Below, one piece after another: positions 1-10,781 of a DNA stretch of 64,000 nucleotides (its first letter is position 1; each line of letters opens with the position of its first letter). The translations under genes and the position numbers were made by a program. Below the pieces are notes generated by a model, which saw only the letters and a program-made list of their open reading frames with translations, ran no database searches and was not told where the DNA came from. Source of the stretch: Siphonodentalium dalli (lineage: Eukaryota; Mollusca; Scaphopoda; Gadilida; Siphonodentaliidae); contig CP136069.1 in assembly GCA_032622095.1 (NCBI GenBank), forward strand, positions 11,736,036-11,800,035, in the 5' to 3' direction.

Positions 1-390
1 TAAAGGGAGCGTTGATTGAATGCTATGGTTGTAAAAGGGCGATTACTAGTCAAAAACCTTAATCTCTGCACAAGTTATATCATATTAGTAGGTGGTCTGT
101 AAGATGAAATACGTAAATGCACTGTCCCATTCGATGTACAATGTACCAGCGACAGCATATCAGTTACGTAATGTGTCGTAACTGACTCCCGTCATAACAA
201 CCATGCTTAACATCATAAACAATAGGTATTCAACATCTCAGGATAATAAGCAACAGAAATGTTGTTTTATTTTGGCGAAAATATCGAAAATTATAGCGAT
301 GACACTAACACACCCCATTACTTAGTTGCCGAGATATATAATTCAGTCATCAATTGTGAACCCAGAAAATAAAGTGTTTTTTTTAAATTG

Positions 391-475
391 GCCAACAAAC
401 ATTTGGCCAATTGTTTTTATTTGCCGCCTAAAAAATTCATTTGGCCAGATTGTTTTGGCCAGAAGATTTGTCTGT
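391..475. repeat. TTGGCCA-word cluster
   Basis: The word TTGGCC (or TTTGGCCA) recurs about five times in 85 bases, spaced irregularly. A similar cluster of TTTGGCAAAA words lies at 7613-7685. Probably the degenerate ends of a short element; no duplication or partner end was found. Confidence 0.35.
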
Positions 476-1739
476 CCAGCGTGAACACTGGTACTTTATA
501 TAGTAATGAAAGTGATGGTGTAACGATCGATTCAGTTTTCGAATCAGAAAGCAGTATGCAAGTCTAGTATATATATATATTTCTATAATAATTCGAGTGT
601 CAATCGGACTGTACAGAAATTGATTCCAGGAAGATAAATTACACTTAATGTTTCATGAAAACATTTCCTTTGTGAAAACTCACAAAGGCTGTAGATTTAC
701 GACGCTGCGCCTATTCAATGCGATAGAAGACGCCATAGTAACGCCCGTCATTTCTATTGATGTAACTTCATTCATTGTCGACCACATCAGTATGTCTATT
801 TTAACACACTGCCTTTTTACTGATAGGTTTATTTTATTTTTCAATATCTTCTGAGTTTACAGAATTAAACAATATTGTAATACAACATCTGGCGTATTCA
901 ATGAACCGAAGCTAAATCACATAGTGGCACCCACATGAGGATATCTGTGGCGTTGAGCACAATTATTATCAAGATAACTTTAAAGATTCCCACCAAATAA
1001 GATTCACATAAGGCTTACTGTGTGTGAGGGTGTGTGTGAGGGGGTGGGTGTGTGTGGGAGGGTGTGCATGAGGGCGTGTATCTGTGTCGGGCGGTAATTG
1101 TCTTTACTTATATTCCGTACACATCGGTTTGTCAACAGAATTGACCCTATTCATAATTTAGTTCATAAATTAGGCAAATCATATATCCGGGTGATTGCGA
1201 AATCCAAGATGTAAACAAATGGATTTAGCACCTCCCGTTTTAAACCCAAATTAAAGCTACAGACATCAAAGTACTCAAATGTTAAAATAGTTCCATGTTG
1301 TCGTGAGTGAAACTGAAACTAAGCAGTATATTAATTGGCGCGCTTGTGGAGCTTTCCGTTTTTGATCCTCAGGAGTGTCAATTTATTAATGCTCAATTCA
1401 TTCCAAGATGTCCTCATGTCGATTTCAACGAAATTCGACGAACAACGTCATCGTGTAACTTTCCCCCATGTTTTCTAATTTCCGAATTAGCGTGGACCTG
1501 AATGTATCTTCCGCTTCGTGTATTACTATCTGTTATCATTCGATTCAAGACAATAGTAGGACAAATGCATGGATAATCAGATGCATGGATGTACTATACA
1601 AACCTATGATGCCAAATTAATTCCATATTAAATATTATCTTATTTCAGTTTGCAAAGATTCGCACAGTAATCTGTACAGTGCCATGCATTATTAATTAGC
1701 TATAGGTTATCGGCCACAATAAGTAGAATACTCCCTGCG

Positions 1740-1845
1740 TCATAAGTAACAAAAAGTCGGCCAATAAGTAGAAAACGGGGCCAATAAGTAAAAAAAAGTT
1801 GGGCAATAAGTAGAAAACGCGGCCAATAAGTCAAGGTAATGTAAA
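1740..1845. repeat. ~28-base tandem repeat
   Basis: Copies of GGCCAATAAGTAGAAAACG and variants follow one another at about 28-base spacing. The short minus-strand frames across it are translations of the repeat and not a gene. Confidence 0.6.
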
Positions 1846-3406
1846 TGACACCATACGTAATTAGCTCGATCGGCAAGGAATACTGGGTCGACGGAAGATA
1901 GATGGCAGTTGAGTTCGGATAATTTACGGACAGCCACTGTTTTTTTGGAGTAAATATACATGTAGGCGGATGAACTACATGTATTCGTATCAATATCATT
2001 CCCAGTAGAAACTGACAGTACTGTGAAATCGCTGCAAGTTCTTCACAAAGTTCACAAGAAAAAAACAATGGCCGGAATAATTGTTAATTTATTAAAACAC
2101 ACAATGGTATATCTATGTTAATTTATTCATCCTGTGAAACAATTATTACATTGTTGCTTATTAATAAAATACCTATTAATTATTACATTATAATTATTAA
2201 TTATTACAACCAACCTCTAAAATTGTATTGTGAAAAGGTTGATAAGTTGAATTAAAATTTCATGAACGAATCGCAATTGTATCAACAACACAATTTTTAA
2301 GAAGTGTCTCAATTGAAAATAGTTCAGGAGCCTCGTTCTGATTCAGACACGCGTGGTATGGAATCGGATCACGATACTATCTTGATCCGATTAATCGGAA
2401 AACCATCAGCAAACAATGGTGGTATTTAGTGAAAATAATGACAGTCATATAATAACAAATAGTATCAAATGATGTGCATTGGTTAGAAAACAAAGCTTTA
2501 GGGTACACATGGATCTTTTTGTAGCTGTCACGATGCGGCATCTGTCATTGATGCGAAAATAAGGTCTAATCAAGTTGGCTATAGCATCAAGTAGGGCTAT
2601 ATAGGAGAAATGTTGGCCAAGTTATTTTATTTTGTCAAATACTTATTTGTCGTGAAAACTAAAACTTTCTTGTTCAACTGCCAAGTATCTAAAACATTCC
2701 GCCTCGGATGGCGAGGGTCCGGTAATTTGATCCAATAGAGTGAATAGACCCGTTATAAATTCCTTATAGGCCTACTTGCCCTTATCAATCGAAAACAAAT
2801 AATGATTTGATGACGTTTATATAAATATGAAAATGTTGTTGATATCGTCGTGGCGATGATAGCGGTTGCTGATGGTTATGGTCGGTTGCACATTCCCATT
2901 GGGACATTAATGATGTTAGCCCACAGTTCTACTGTGCGACTAAACTGCTTGCATCTAAAAACATAGCTTCTCACACTATGCAAAAAGTGGACAATATAGT
3001 GGACAAATACAGTAACCTACCAGAAGCTGATATGTGATCATAGAACACAACTATAAGGTATACACATTCAATTTTACAAAAAAAGTGTTATCTATTTATG
3101 TTTCATAATAAGAATTAATTCAAGCTTTGTATGACAAACATTATGTGAAATAAAATAGGTAAGAAAGCCCCACCCATGTCCTCCGGTATATTAGGTACCG
3201 AGTTTCCCATTTTTTCTTACCTGATTAAAGCTACATGTATTCATAGATAAGTTATACATTTCCCAAATGGTATTAGTGTTGTTCCATACATAATAGTAAA
3301 ATTTAATTAACTTCGTGCAAATTAGATATGCATAATCATGCATGATATATTAAGCACTAACAGCTATTGGATTCCAACTTCCAAGCGAGTTGAATGTAAA
3401 CGGTCT

Positions 3407-3409
3407 TTA
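3407..3409. repeat. candidate TTA target-site duplication
   Basis: TTA lies immediately before the TAGCAACCACC end. PIF/Harbinger elements duplicate a 3-base TWA target, so this fits. The matching duplicate at the far end was not found near the transposon, but the same end is followed by TTA at 38803-38805 and 44628-44630. Confidence 0.45.
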
Positions 3410-3441
3410 TAGCAACCACCCCGGTGGGTGTTTATACCTAA
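3410..3441 (+). repeat. left terminal inverted repeat of the Harbinger-type element
   Basis: Reads TAGCAACCACCCC then GGTGGGTGTTTATACCTA. The reverse complement occurs almost unchanged at 38772-38802 and 44597-44627, and in diverged form at about 45030-45067. Inside the end, GTGTTTATAC repeats at 3428, 3446 and 3506, and CCGGCGAAG (3461-3469) pairs with CTTCGCCGG (3516-3524), giving a subterminal hairpin. Such subterminal repeats are typical transposase-binding arrangements. That this end belongs to the downstream transposase is inferred from position and from the TTA target. Confidence 0.55.
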
Positions 3442-3844
3442 GGGGGTGTTTATACATTACCCGGCGAAGATCGCATTCGCTTTATCCGGTAGCGATAACA
3501 ATAGAGTGTTTATACTTCGCCGGATAAGAATTACGGCTATCCGGACACTCAGCTATACAGTTTTCAATTTTTGGATAAAATGATTTAGTACAAGCACCTG
3601 CTTGTCGTATGGATTCTAATTCGCTCTGTGGTTAAGTTAGATGTTTATCTGGGGTCATGCCGTCATGAGTGATTTCCTTTCAACAATTAATTCGAACAAA
3701 ATTATTGTGTAATCACTGATAGACCAGCCCGCGTTTCACCTGTGTTTATATGGGTCAGTGTGCCAGTCTGATTAACCGGTATTAGCTGTTTATCGATGGT
3801 CACGCGTCTTGATTAATCTATTGGTATAAAATACTGGAGCATAA

Positions 3845-5173
3845 ATGCGCACACTCAGACTTCACTTTGCAATCTTTCCGGACGATAGTATTTTAGACAA
3901 ATCTGTAATGTCAAACGAACAGCAACTCGTGGTGGCATTTATCGTGCTTTTAGGAAATGCTATCCTGTGCTTGAATATGTGGCTAACAGCCGTTACAGTA
4001 TATCAGTCGCGATATCTACAGAGAAGACAATTACGTCTACAGTTGACAACATCCACTAAAATCAAACGGAAGTATAAAAAGACAAGAAATCCTCGTAGAT
4101 TTTGGGTGAGACCCGGAAGGACTGACGCATGGTGGATGACTTTCAAAATGGACCTTGTACTACGAAGTGAATGGGTAGAAAACTTTCGAATGTCAAAGGA
4201 AAATTTACATCTGCTTTGCTGTCAACTGCGCCCCTATGTAGAAAGACTTGATACACCCATGCGGAAGTCTATTTCCGTTGAAAAGCAGATCGGTATAACA
4301 CTTTATTACTTATCTGATGAAGGCGGATTACGCAAAACTGCAAATGCATTCGGTGTAGCTAAATCTACGGCATCGACAATAATTAGGCGTGTCACCAACG
4401 CTATATCAATTCATCTGGGACCGAGATTAATTAGTGTTCGAAAATCCACACAGGATGTTCAATTTTGCACCACAAATTTCGAACAGGCATATGACATTCC
4501 ACAGTGCATTGGTGCTATAGACTGTACACATATAGACATCAAACAACCGCGCATCAATCCGACGGATTATGTGAATCGTAAGAATAGACATTCACTCAAT
4601 ATTCAAGCCTGCTGTGACTTCAGGGGCAGGTTCATAGACGTAGTGGTCAGATGGCCTGGGAGCGTACACGATGCTAGAATTTTTGCAAATTCTAACATCA
4701 ACTCACAATTGAAGAATGGGGTGATACCGTCATGTTCAAAAAATATAAATAACAGTGCTATTCCTGTGTACATTGTGGGGGACCCGGCATACCCATTGAT
4801 GCCTTATCTAATGAAGGAATTTCCGAATGGTGGAAAAACGGCACAAGAACAGTATTTCGGTCGTTCCCTCTGTCGTGCGAGAATGGTGATAGAATGTGCC
4901 TTTGGTCGTCTCAAGGGAAGGTTTAGAGCACTTCGGCGTCCAATGGATATAGGGCTGAAAGATTTGCCATTTGTCATATACGCGTGCTTTGTTTTGCATA
5001 ACTTCTGTGAGGAGCAAAACGAAGGAATTTGTGATCAGACGATGTGCCGTCAGATCGCTCTAGAACGTGATTCGCAACCTGAAATTCCAGAAGTCTTGGT
5101 CGGAACAGGAGGTACCGGCGAAGAAGAAGGGAAACGTGTGAGAAATGTGTTGGTCAATTATATAGACCCGTGA
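3845..5173 (+). CDS. PIF/Harbinger DDE transposase (HARBI1-like nuclease)
   Basis: Intact 442-residue frame. From family knowledge it should be the endonuclease that excises and inserts Harbinger elements together with a Myb-like partner in the nucleus. Visible: a hydrophobic N-terminal stretch (about residues 25-55) followed by a basic run, as in many invertebrate relatives; a helix-turn-helix region near 145-185 ([16 protein letters not shown]); then the DDE core with D226 in GAIDCTH, the [13 protein letters not shown] block, D313 in GDPAYPL and E350 in [11 protein letters not shown]. All three acidic residues are present and the D-E spacing is 36, as in the family. I kept the first ATG; the ATG at codon 22 is an alternative. 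The neighbouring Myb-like gene at 6516-7523 is convergent, the usual two-gene layout. No frameshift or stop, so this copy may be recent and active. The family call is secure; activity is inferred. Confidence 0.93.
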   Translation: MRTLRLHFAIFPDDSILDKSVMSNEQQLVVAFIVLLGNAILCLNMWLTAVTVYQSRYLQRRQLRLQLTTSTKIKRKYKKTRNPRRFWVRPGRTDAWWMTFKMDLVLRSEWVENFRMSKENLHLLCCQLRPYVERLDTPMRKSISVEKQIGITLYYLSDEGGLRKTANAFGVAKSTASTIIRRVTNAISIHLGPRLISVRKSTQDVQFCTTNFEQAYDIPQCIGAIDCTHIDIKQPRINPTDYVNRKNRHSLNIQACCDFRGRFIDVVVRWPGSVHDARIFANSNINSQLKNGVIPSCSKNINNSAIPVYIVGDPAYPLMPYLMKEFPNGGKTAQEQYFGRSLCRARMVIECAFGRLKGRFRALRRPMDIGLKDLPFVIYACFVLHNFCEEQNEGICDQTMCRQIALERDSQPEIPEVLVGTGGTGEEEGKRVRNVLVNYIDP

Positions 5174-6515
5174 ATTTATCAGTTGATGTTGATCTCATTT
5201 ACAAGTGACTAAAATTGAATAATGCAATAGTAATTTAACTTTGTCTTATTATTTTATTGGATTCCAAGACTCAGTGCAAGATCCTGTGTGTTCGCATTAT
5301 TACATTTGTACATGTGTAAAATATTAGACGAGAAATTAAATTTAATCATATCCTTTGTAATGATCTCACCTGGAACTCAAGTCAATAGCCACAATTTTGT
5401 AACATTTAAGAAGGAAAATGCATCAATTCTGGGATGTCGCCAGCTTGGAATTACAACTTCACCCCGTCCTTAATTGAATCAGAGCAAATTCCATATCCGC
5501 GTAATTATATTTTCATCCACTTGACTTGAAAATGTTCAAACTGCTATTTCAAGATTTCCAATGCTAGGGAACTTCTGACATAACATCGCATTATACTGGA
5601 AATTGCATGGGCATTTCAGTCCAAACACTTACCAAAGAAGGAAATGTCACATATTGGTTTAAAAAAACAACAGATTTCACCCGTATGGAAAAGCGAACTA
5701 GAAGAACAACTTTAATTTAAATGTGGTCTGAAATTCCCAAAAAAGTAGTGCCAGGCATGACATACCAAATAAAATAATTTGGACCAATATTTTAGGTGAT
5801 ATGAGCTAAACCCACAGTGGCCATGTCTCTGATTATTCATTACACGCCTGCTCCAAGAATTACAGGCTTTTCAAGGTCATGTTGTATGTGTACCATATTT
5901 ACAAATTCATAGGCATACTGACGTTCGCCTTAACCATGAAACATCAACAAATAAAATAAAAGCAAGCTCTGCAATTATGTGCCTGAAAAACCCTATATAT
6001 AGGTATGTTTTATTAGTTCATGGATTCTAGGTCGAGTGGCGTGTAATAAACACAAAACGAAACGCTTGCTAATGGGTTAGTCGATACGGCACTTGTGCCA
6101 TTTCGAGAGGATTGAATTCGATGCTGTTCTATGATTCTATCCTTCCGCACTGGCACTCGGGCCGTATCAACAAACCCACAAACAAGCTCGTGTCATTCCG
6201 TGTATATAACCTACACTGTGTGCACGTTCAAGAATATAGTCTCATATATAAATCAGAAAATAGATATTACAGGTTCATTTTTATTTTACACTGTATACAT
6301 GATGGTGATAACACATATATGATACTGTCGATACATTTACTGTTACTAAACAGTTTCCATCCGTCTAACTGACGCTATATAAGAAAACAAATTTGGTCCA
6401 GAAAACAAAAGTACTAGAAATTTCATTGCTGCTCATCAACTTGATGTCATTATGATAAACGGTAGTTTATTGATCCAACATTCGGCACGCCTTTTGGGGA
6501 TATAATTGTGAGCAA
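5174..6515. other. Harbinger inter-gene region
   Basis: Separates the two convergent transposon genes. Only short unrelated frames on both strands; no further domain recognised. AT-rich, with possible polyadenylation signals such as AATAAAA near 5770, not assigned. Confidence 0.5.
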
Positions 6516-7523
6516 TCAGGATCTCTTACCGACAGATTTACCGCGCGCAGATTTTTTTACTTTTGCAGCTGGGGGATTTCTATCCACGTTAGGGTCTACT
6601 GTCTGTTGCACAGAGGCTGGTATTAAATTTTGAATTAGTTGAAATCCGTCATTGACCGCGTTGGCGAGAGTGTTCATACTATCCGCCATGGATTTTAAAT
6701 GATCTTCAGCTTGTTTGTCTGTATTTTCCATATGTTTGAATATTTTCCGTTTCATTTCCAGATCCTCACCCAAAAGCTTGACGTAATGCTGATCCTCGGG
6801 TAGCTTTCTTTTGAGCTTGTCTTCTGTGAAATTATTCAATTTCTCTCCGAGTAGTTCGCGTCTTTTAGATATTGTTTCCGAGGGCAGAATTTCCTGGCTT
6901 AGCTCAACCGAGGAGTCATCGTCGTTGTCTGACAAAGTTTCTGGCAACGTTTCGATTATACTAGAATCGTCCGATGGGGCTGTCAGGTCATTAGTTTCAA
7001 CTCCATTCGCAATCGTCGTTGTTGCCGGACAGCCGCCCCATATCTGTGTCAAAAGTTCAAAAAATAATTCCACTACTCTTCCAAACACACCCTTTTTCCC
7101 CTTGTCAATAGCTCTGCGATAATTTTGTCTAATGAATTTTATCTTTGACGTGATATGGTTCTTGTTGAAATCAGAAGATTTATGTGGATAATCCTTGCCA
7201 AGTCGGTCTACCTCCTCTTTGTTAGCAGGAAGATTTTGTTGGAATTGTTTGGTGATATCTGGATATTTTGTACGAACTGACTCCCAGTCGATTCCATTTA
7301 CCGCTTTTGAAACTTTGTATTCATTTATTGTTCTCAGAAGAAGCTCGGCGTCATCGTCGGTCCATACAATTTTGTCCGTGGTATTCCCTGCATCATTAAC
7401 ATTCTGCGCCGAGTCATGTGGTTTATTGCAGCTTTTTTGTGAACGAACCTTTTTCTTCAAAATTGACAACGACATCCTGGCGATTGCGAGAGAATGTACA
7501 AAATGAACTGCATCGATGACCAT
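6516..7523 (-). CDS. Myb/SANT-like DNA-binding protein, Harbinger second ORF
   Basis: Intact 335-residue frame read right to left, convergent with the transposase. A Myb/SANT-like domain starts near residue 53 (IVWTDDDAELLLRTINEYK) and runs through a second block near residue 118 (NHITSKIKFIRQNYRRAID). Then follow an acidic linker (DNDDDSSVELSQE), a charged helical region (about 240-300) and a basic tail (AAKVKKSARGKSVGKRS) that looks like a nuclear localisation signal. In characterised Harbingers the Myb-like partner binds subterminal DNA and brings the transposase into the nucleus; assigning that role here is inferred from the pairing. The first ATG is at codon 1, but MSLSILKKKV at codon 17 is a more typical start. 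It could be a general MADF/trihelix protein, but its position makes the transposon role by far the likeliest. Confidence 0.85.
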   Translation of the reverse strand: MVIDAVHFVHSLAIARMSLSILKKKVRSQKSCNKPHDSAQNVNDAGNTTDKIVWTDDDAELLLRTINEYKVSKAVNGIDWESVRTKYPDITKQFQQNLPANKEEVDRLGKDYPHKSSDFNKNHITSKIKFIRQNYRRAIDKGKKGVFGRVVELFFELLTQIWGGCPATTTIANGVETNDLTAPSDDSSIIETLPETLSDNDDDSSVELSQEILPSETISKRRELLGEKLNNFTEDKLKRKLPEDQHYVKLLGEDLEMKRKIFKHMENTDKQAEDHLKSMADSMNTLANAVNDGFQLIQNLIPASVQQTVDPNVDRNPPAAKVKKSARGKSVGKRS

Positions 7524-8733
7524 ACTATATGGGCGAGTCGATTATGGACTTTGCAATTATCGTATTGACTGGCTGACCGATGATTGGTGTCAATCAGGGT
7601 TCGCGCTGCCACTTGCCAAATTTGCCAATGGCAAAAATAATTCACATTTGGCAAAAAATTATTTCATTTGGCAAAAGTTTTGGCAAGTCACTTTTTAATT
7701 CCTCAAGAAAGTTGAACAATATTGGTCAATCAATACCATTCATTTCAGGAAACTCTCACAAAATAATTTTATTAGTGGTGTTTTATGTAGGTCTAGGTGA
7801 ACTTATAAGAAGGGTATGAATTTTAAATAACAAATTATTGCAGGATGTCATTATAATCAAAGTTATCAAATGCATGTACACATCCAGGCCTTAAAATCCA
7901 TAACTGAGAATCAAAATATAGAATTTCTAAAGTGAATCAACTGCTTTTAATCAAATCATATTGAGAATCATGATTTAGAACTTGGCATATTTTAAGCCTA
8001 GATGTATATTAGCTAGCACTGTAAATTAAAGCCTAATTGAAGCCTATTTTTTTCTGTTTTTTTTTTAATTAAATTAGAAATTTTAGTACTTGACAAATAA
8101 CATTTTAGCTGCTGTAAGTTAGGTATTTTAACTATGATTCAACTTATTTTAATTTGCATAAAATTGATATGTTACCCTGTGCCGTGTGTGTCAAAAGCTC
8201 TTCAGAGCTTGTGTTTGTAATATGTTTATACCTCCGACTTTTAAATAAAATTTATCTTATCTATCTTATGTTATCTTTTCTATCCAATGTTCCTTTATCA
8301 TTATCAACCTGCTGTATCACCAAGTAATGTTTATTATCTTTGCAAGAAGCATAAAGCGTCTTATACCGATACCTGTACCGTTACCTTACATGTACATATG
8401 TACATTTAAACTTAAACTAAATTTTAAAGGTACATAATCTGAATTCACGCTCATTAATTACTATTTCTTGGCTTCATGGGTAAAACCTATTTGATCAGAA
8501 TATGGAGAATGTAGGCCGATGGGTGATCAGACCCCCGCCAGACTATGTCACATCTAGGGCGGTCACACAAGGCCTTAACGTGTTAATCCAATACCGGTTT
8601 GTATTGCTCATTGTTACTTTTGTGTGCGTGTGTGTGTGCGTTTGTGGAACGAAAGCTTTTTCTTTTTGTCAAGAATGTATAATTATCACTAAATTCAATG
8701 GAATCAATAATTTTTGGTTGTTTTACAGGGACC
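7524..8733. other. gap between Harbinger and the TTAA element
   Basis: Contains the TTTGGCAAAA-word cluster (7613-7685), AT-rich DNA, a possible retrotransposon tail (8180-8290) and a short TG run (8621-8642). The right end of the Harbinger element should lie somewhere here, but no copy of the TAGCAACCACC end was seen. Confidence 0.5.
8180..8290 (+). repeat. possible 3' tail of a non-LTR retrotransposon
   Basis: An AATAAA at 8244-8249 is followed by repeated TATCTTA words (TTATCTTATCTATCTTATG), the pattern left when LINEs end in a short simple repeat. No coding part lies upstream, so it would be a heavily 5'-truncated copy. Confidence 0.3.
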
Positions 8734-9383
8734 TTAAAGGGGTACTGTACACAAAGATAGGCGATTTTTTTATTTACTCCCATTGAAATAACTTTCAAGT
8801 TAGATTGTGTTCGTGTTATATGAGTTTCGTATAAACCTAATTTAGCGAAGAAAATATTCATCTTGGAAACAAAAATATTACGATTTCAAACTACGCGCCA
8901 TGTTTTTGACCTTCACCGGAGAAGACGCAGGTCGCAGGAAGAACCGGAAGTTCATTGCTCACAGCTTCGATTGATACATTCAATCGAACAATCTCTCTCC
9001 CTATAAAATACTTGACGCTTTATGACTCTTGTTTCTTTCTCCTTTTTTTCTGAATCGGTTATAACGGGCCTTCTTTTGCAGGTAACATGTTTTGTTTGCA
9101 ACTCAATAATGTTCGCGAACGCCGAACGGCCGTCGATAAAAGACACGCAACATATGCGATTTCAAGAACGGTAACTCGCAATGGCATAATTCTCCATTTT
9201 ATGACTCCAGCCATAAATGAATTTATATTGAATAATTCAATTTAACTTTTACGATAGCCTGTTAACCGGAACGTTTTCAGTAGACATCGTCGACTCAATT
9301 TAGTTATTTTATAATATAATATTCATATTAGATCGCTATTGTCACCGGGAATTTATTGAAATTGGGGTACAGTACCCCTTTAA
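8734..9383. mobile_element. 642-bp non-autonomous element with TTAA duplications
   Basis: TTAA (8734-8737) is followed by AGGGGTACTGTAC and the far end reads GTACAGTACCCCT before TTAA (9380-9383): exact 13-base inverted ends between perfect 4-base duplications. The right end is itself extended to the palindrome GGGGTACAGTACCCC. No transposase inside. TTAA targets are used by piggyBac and Kolobok elements; which one applies is not visible. It sits 70 bases before the LINE coding region. Confidence 0.85.
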
Positions 9384-9452
9384 TATTCATAACTATACTT
9401 ACTATTGCTTTACTTCTTTTCGTTTCGGTTGTCTGTGTACTGCTGTCGTTAA

Positions 9453-10781
9453 ATGTCTATAAAAATAGTATCTGCTAATTGCCGAGGGCTTAATCAAAAA
9501 GAAAAGCGCCGCGATGTGTTCAACTGCTTGCGAAATTCTAATGCCTCGCTATATTGTCTCCAAGACACACACTTTACGAACGACATGGAAAAATACATTG
9601 AATCTGAATGGGGTTTCAAAATTGAAGCACCTTCTTACAAGTCCCAATCGCGCGGAGTAGCAATTCTTTTCAAAAATAACTTTGACTATCATATACACAA
9701 AGTATTAAAGGACGACAACGGAAACTTTATTATACTAGACATGACGATTGAACAAATGAGAATAACTCTTGCAAATATCTACGGACCAAACGAAGATAAT
9801 CCAGATTTCTATGTTCGACTCAAAAATAAAATCCTTGATATTGGCAACACGCAAGTTATAATTTGTGGGGACTGGAATTTGGCTCGCGACCAAAACATGG
9901 ATACTTATAATTATAAACATATAAATAATCCCAAAGCATTAAAAGCAGTGGAATCACTTGTCGACAGACTCGAACTTGTAGATGCATGGAGGCTTAATAA
10001 TGAAAATGAGAAGCGATACACTTGGAGGAGAAAATCTCCAATTAAAATGGCAAGACTTGATTATTTCCTGATATCAAATGACCTAATTAGTATTACAGGA
10101 GCGGGCCCAGATATATTACCAGGTTATAGATCAGATCACTCTATTATTACTCTATCTTTATCGCTGAATAATATCAATAGAGGCCAGGGTTTCTGGAAAT
10201 TCAATACTTCTCTCTTACACGAAGAAAAATATATGGAATTGGTTAAATCTATCATAGAATCAAACAAATGTAGATACAAATATATCCGACGCGGTGAAGC
10301 GGATTCCACCTCAAGCAGATGCGAAATTGGCAAAATACTTCTTCTTGACGCAATTCTACTCGATATCAGAGGTCAAACAATGGCGTATTCAGCTAAACGC
10401 AAGCGTGAGCAAAAAGAAAAAGAAGGCTCATTAATAAAAATTAAAAATGAACTCGAAATTTCTATTGACAAATGTTCAGTTGATTTAAATAAGAAGGCCA
10501 ATATAATGGAACAAATTCAAAACATTGACACTGAACTCCATGAGATGAGAATAGAAGCTACCCAAGGGGCAATGATGAGATCGAAAGCAAAGTGGATTGA
10601 GCATGGAGAAAAACCAACAAAATACTTCCTGAATTTAGAAAAACGAAACTATATATCAAAAACCCTGGCACTCTTGGAGGATTCAAACGGAAAAAAATTA
10701 ACAAACCAAAATGAAATTTTAAATGAAACACGAAAATTCTACCAAACCTGGTACTCGTCAAAAAAAAACAATAGACTTTGA
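9453..10781 (+). CDS. LINE ORF2 N-terminal part: apurinic endonuclease and start of reverse transcriptase
   Basis: 442-codon open frame beginning at an ATG. Residues 1-236 form an exonuclease-endonuclease-phosphatase domain, which nicks target DNA in L1/Tx1-type non-LTR retrotransposons: N9 in SANCRG, D140/N142 in CGDWN, D203 in RLDYFL and D228/H229 in RSDHSII. The glutamate usual in the LQETH motif is aspartate here (LQDTH, D38), a conservative change at a metal ligand. Residues about 240-440 are the linker before the reverse transcriptase (AKWIEHGEKPTKYFLNLEKR is the typical L1-clade block). The frame is then lost at an A-run near 10760-10770 and continues in another frame. No ORF1 is seen upstream, so the copy is probably 5'-truncated. 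Confidence 0.9.
   Translation: MSIKIVSANCRGLNQKEKRRDVFNCLRNSNASLYCLQDTHFTNDMEKYIESEWGFKIEAPSYKSQSRGVAILFKNNFDYHIHKVLKDDNGNFIILDMTIEQMRITLANIYGPNEDNPDFYVRLKNKILDIGNTQVIICGDWNLARDQNMDTYNYKHINNPKALKAVESLVDRLELVDAWRLNNENEKRYTWRRKSPIKMARLDYFLISNDLISITGAGPDILPGYRSDHSIITLSLSLNNINRGQGFWKFNTSLLHEEKYMELVKSIIESNKCRYKYIRRGEADSTSSRCEIGKILLLDAILLDIRGQTMAYSAKRKREQKEKEGSLIKIKNELEISIDKCSVDLNKKANIMEQIQNIDTELHEMRIEATQGAMMRSKAKWIEHGEKPTKYFLNLEKRNYISKTLALLEDSNGKKLTNQNEILNETRKFYQTWYSSKKNNRL

Larger units (their letters stand above)
1..3400. other. gene-free stretch, minor simple repeats
   Basis: No credible coding region on either strand; open frames here are short and resemble no family I know. Visible structure: repeated TTGGCCA-type words at about 391-475, a G/T-rich simple stretch at 1018-1080, four to five degenerate copies of a ~28-base unit containing GGCCAATAAGTAGAAAACG at 1740-1840, and a TTATTAAT-rich segment at 2155-2215. 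The rest looks like ordinary AT-rich intergenic DNA. Confidence 0.6.

Noticed and set aside
3845-5173. Domesticated host HARBI1 gene
   Set aside because: The paired Myb-like gene, a nearby inverted end with TTA and related short elements favour a mobile transposon; no introns or host context.
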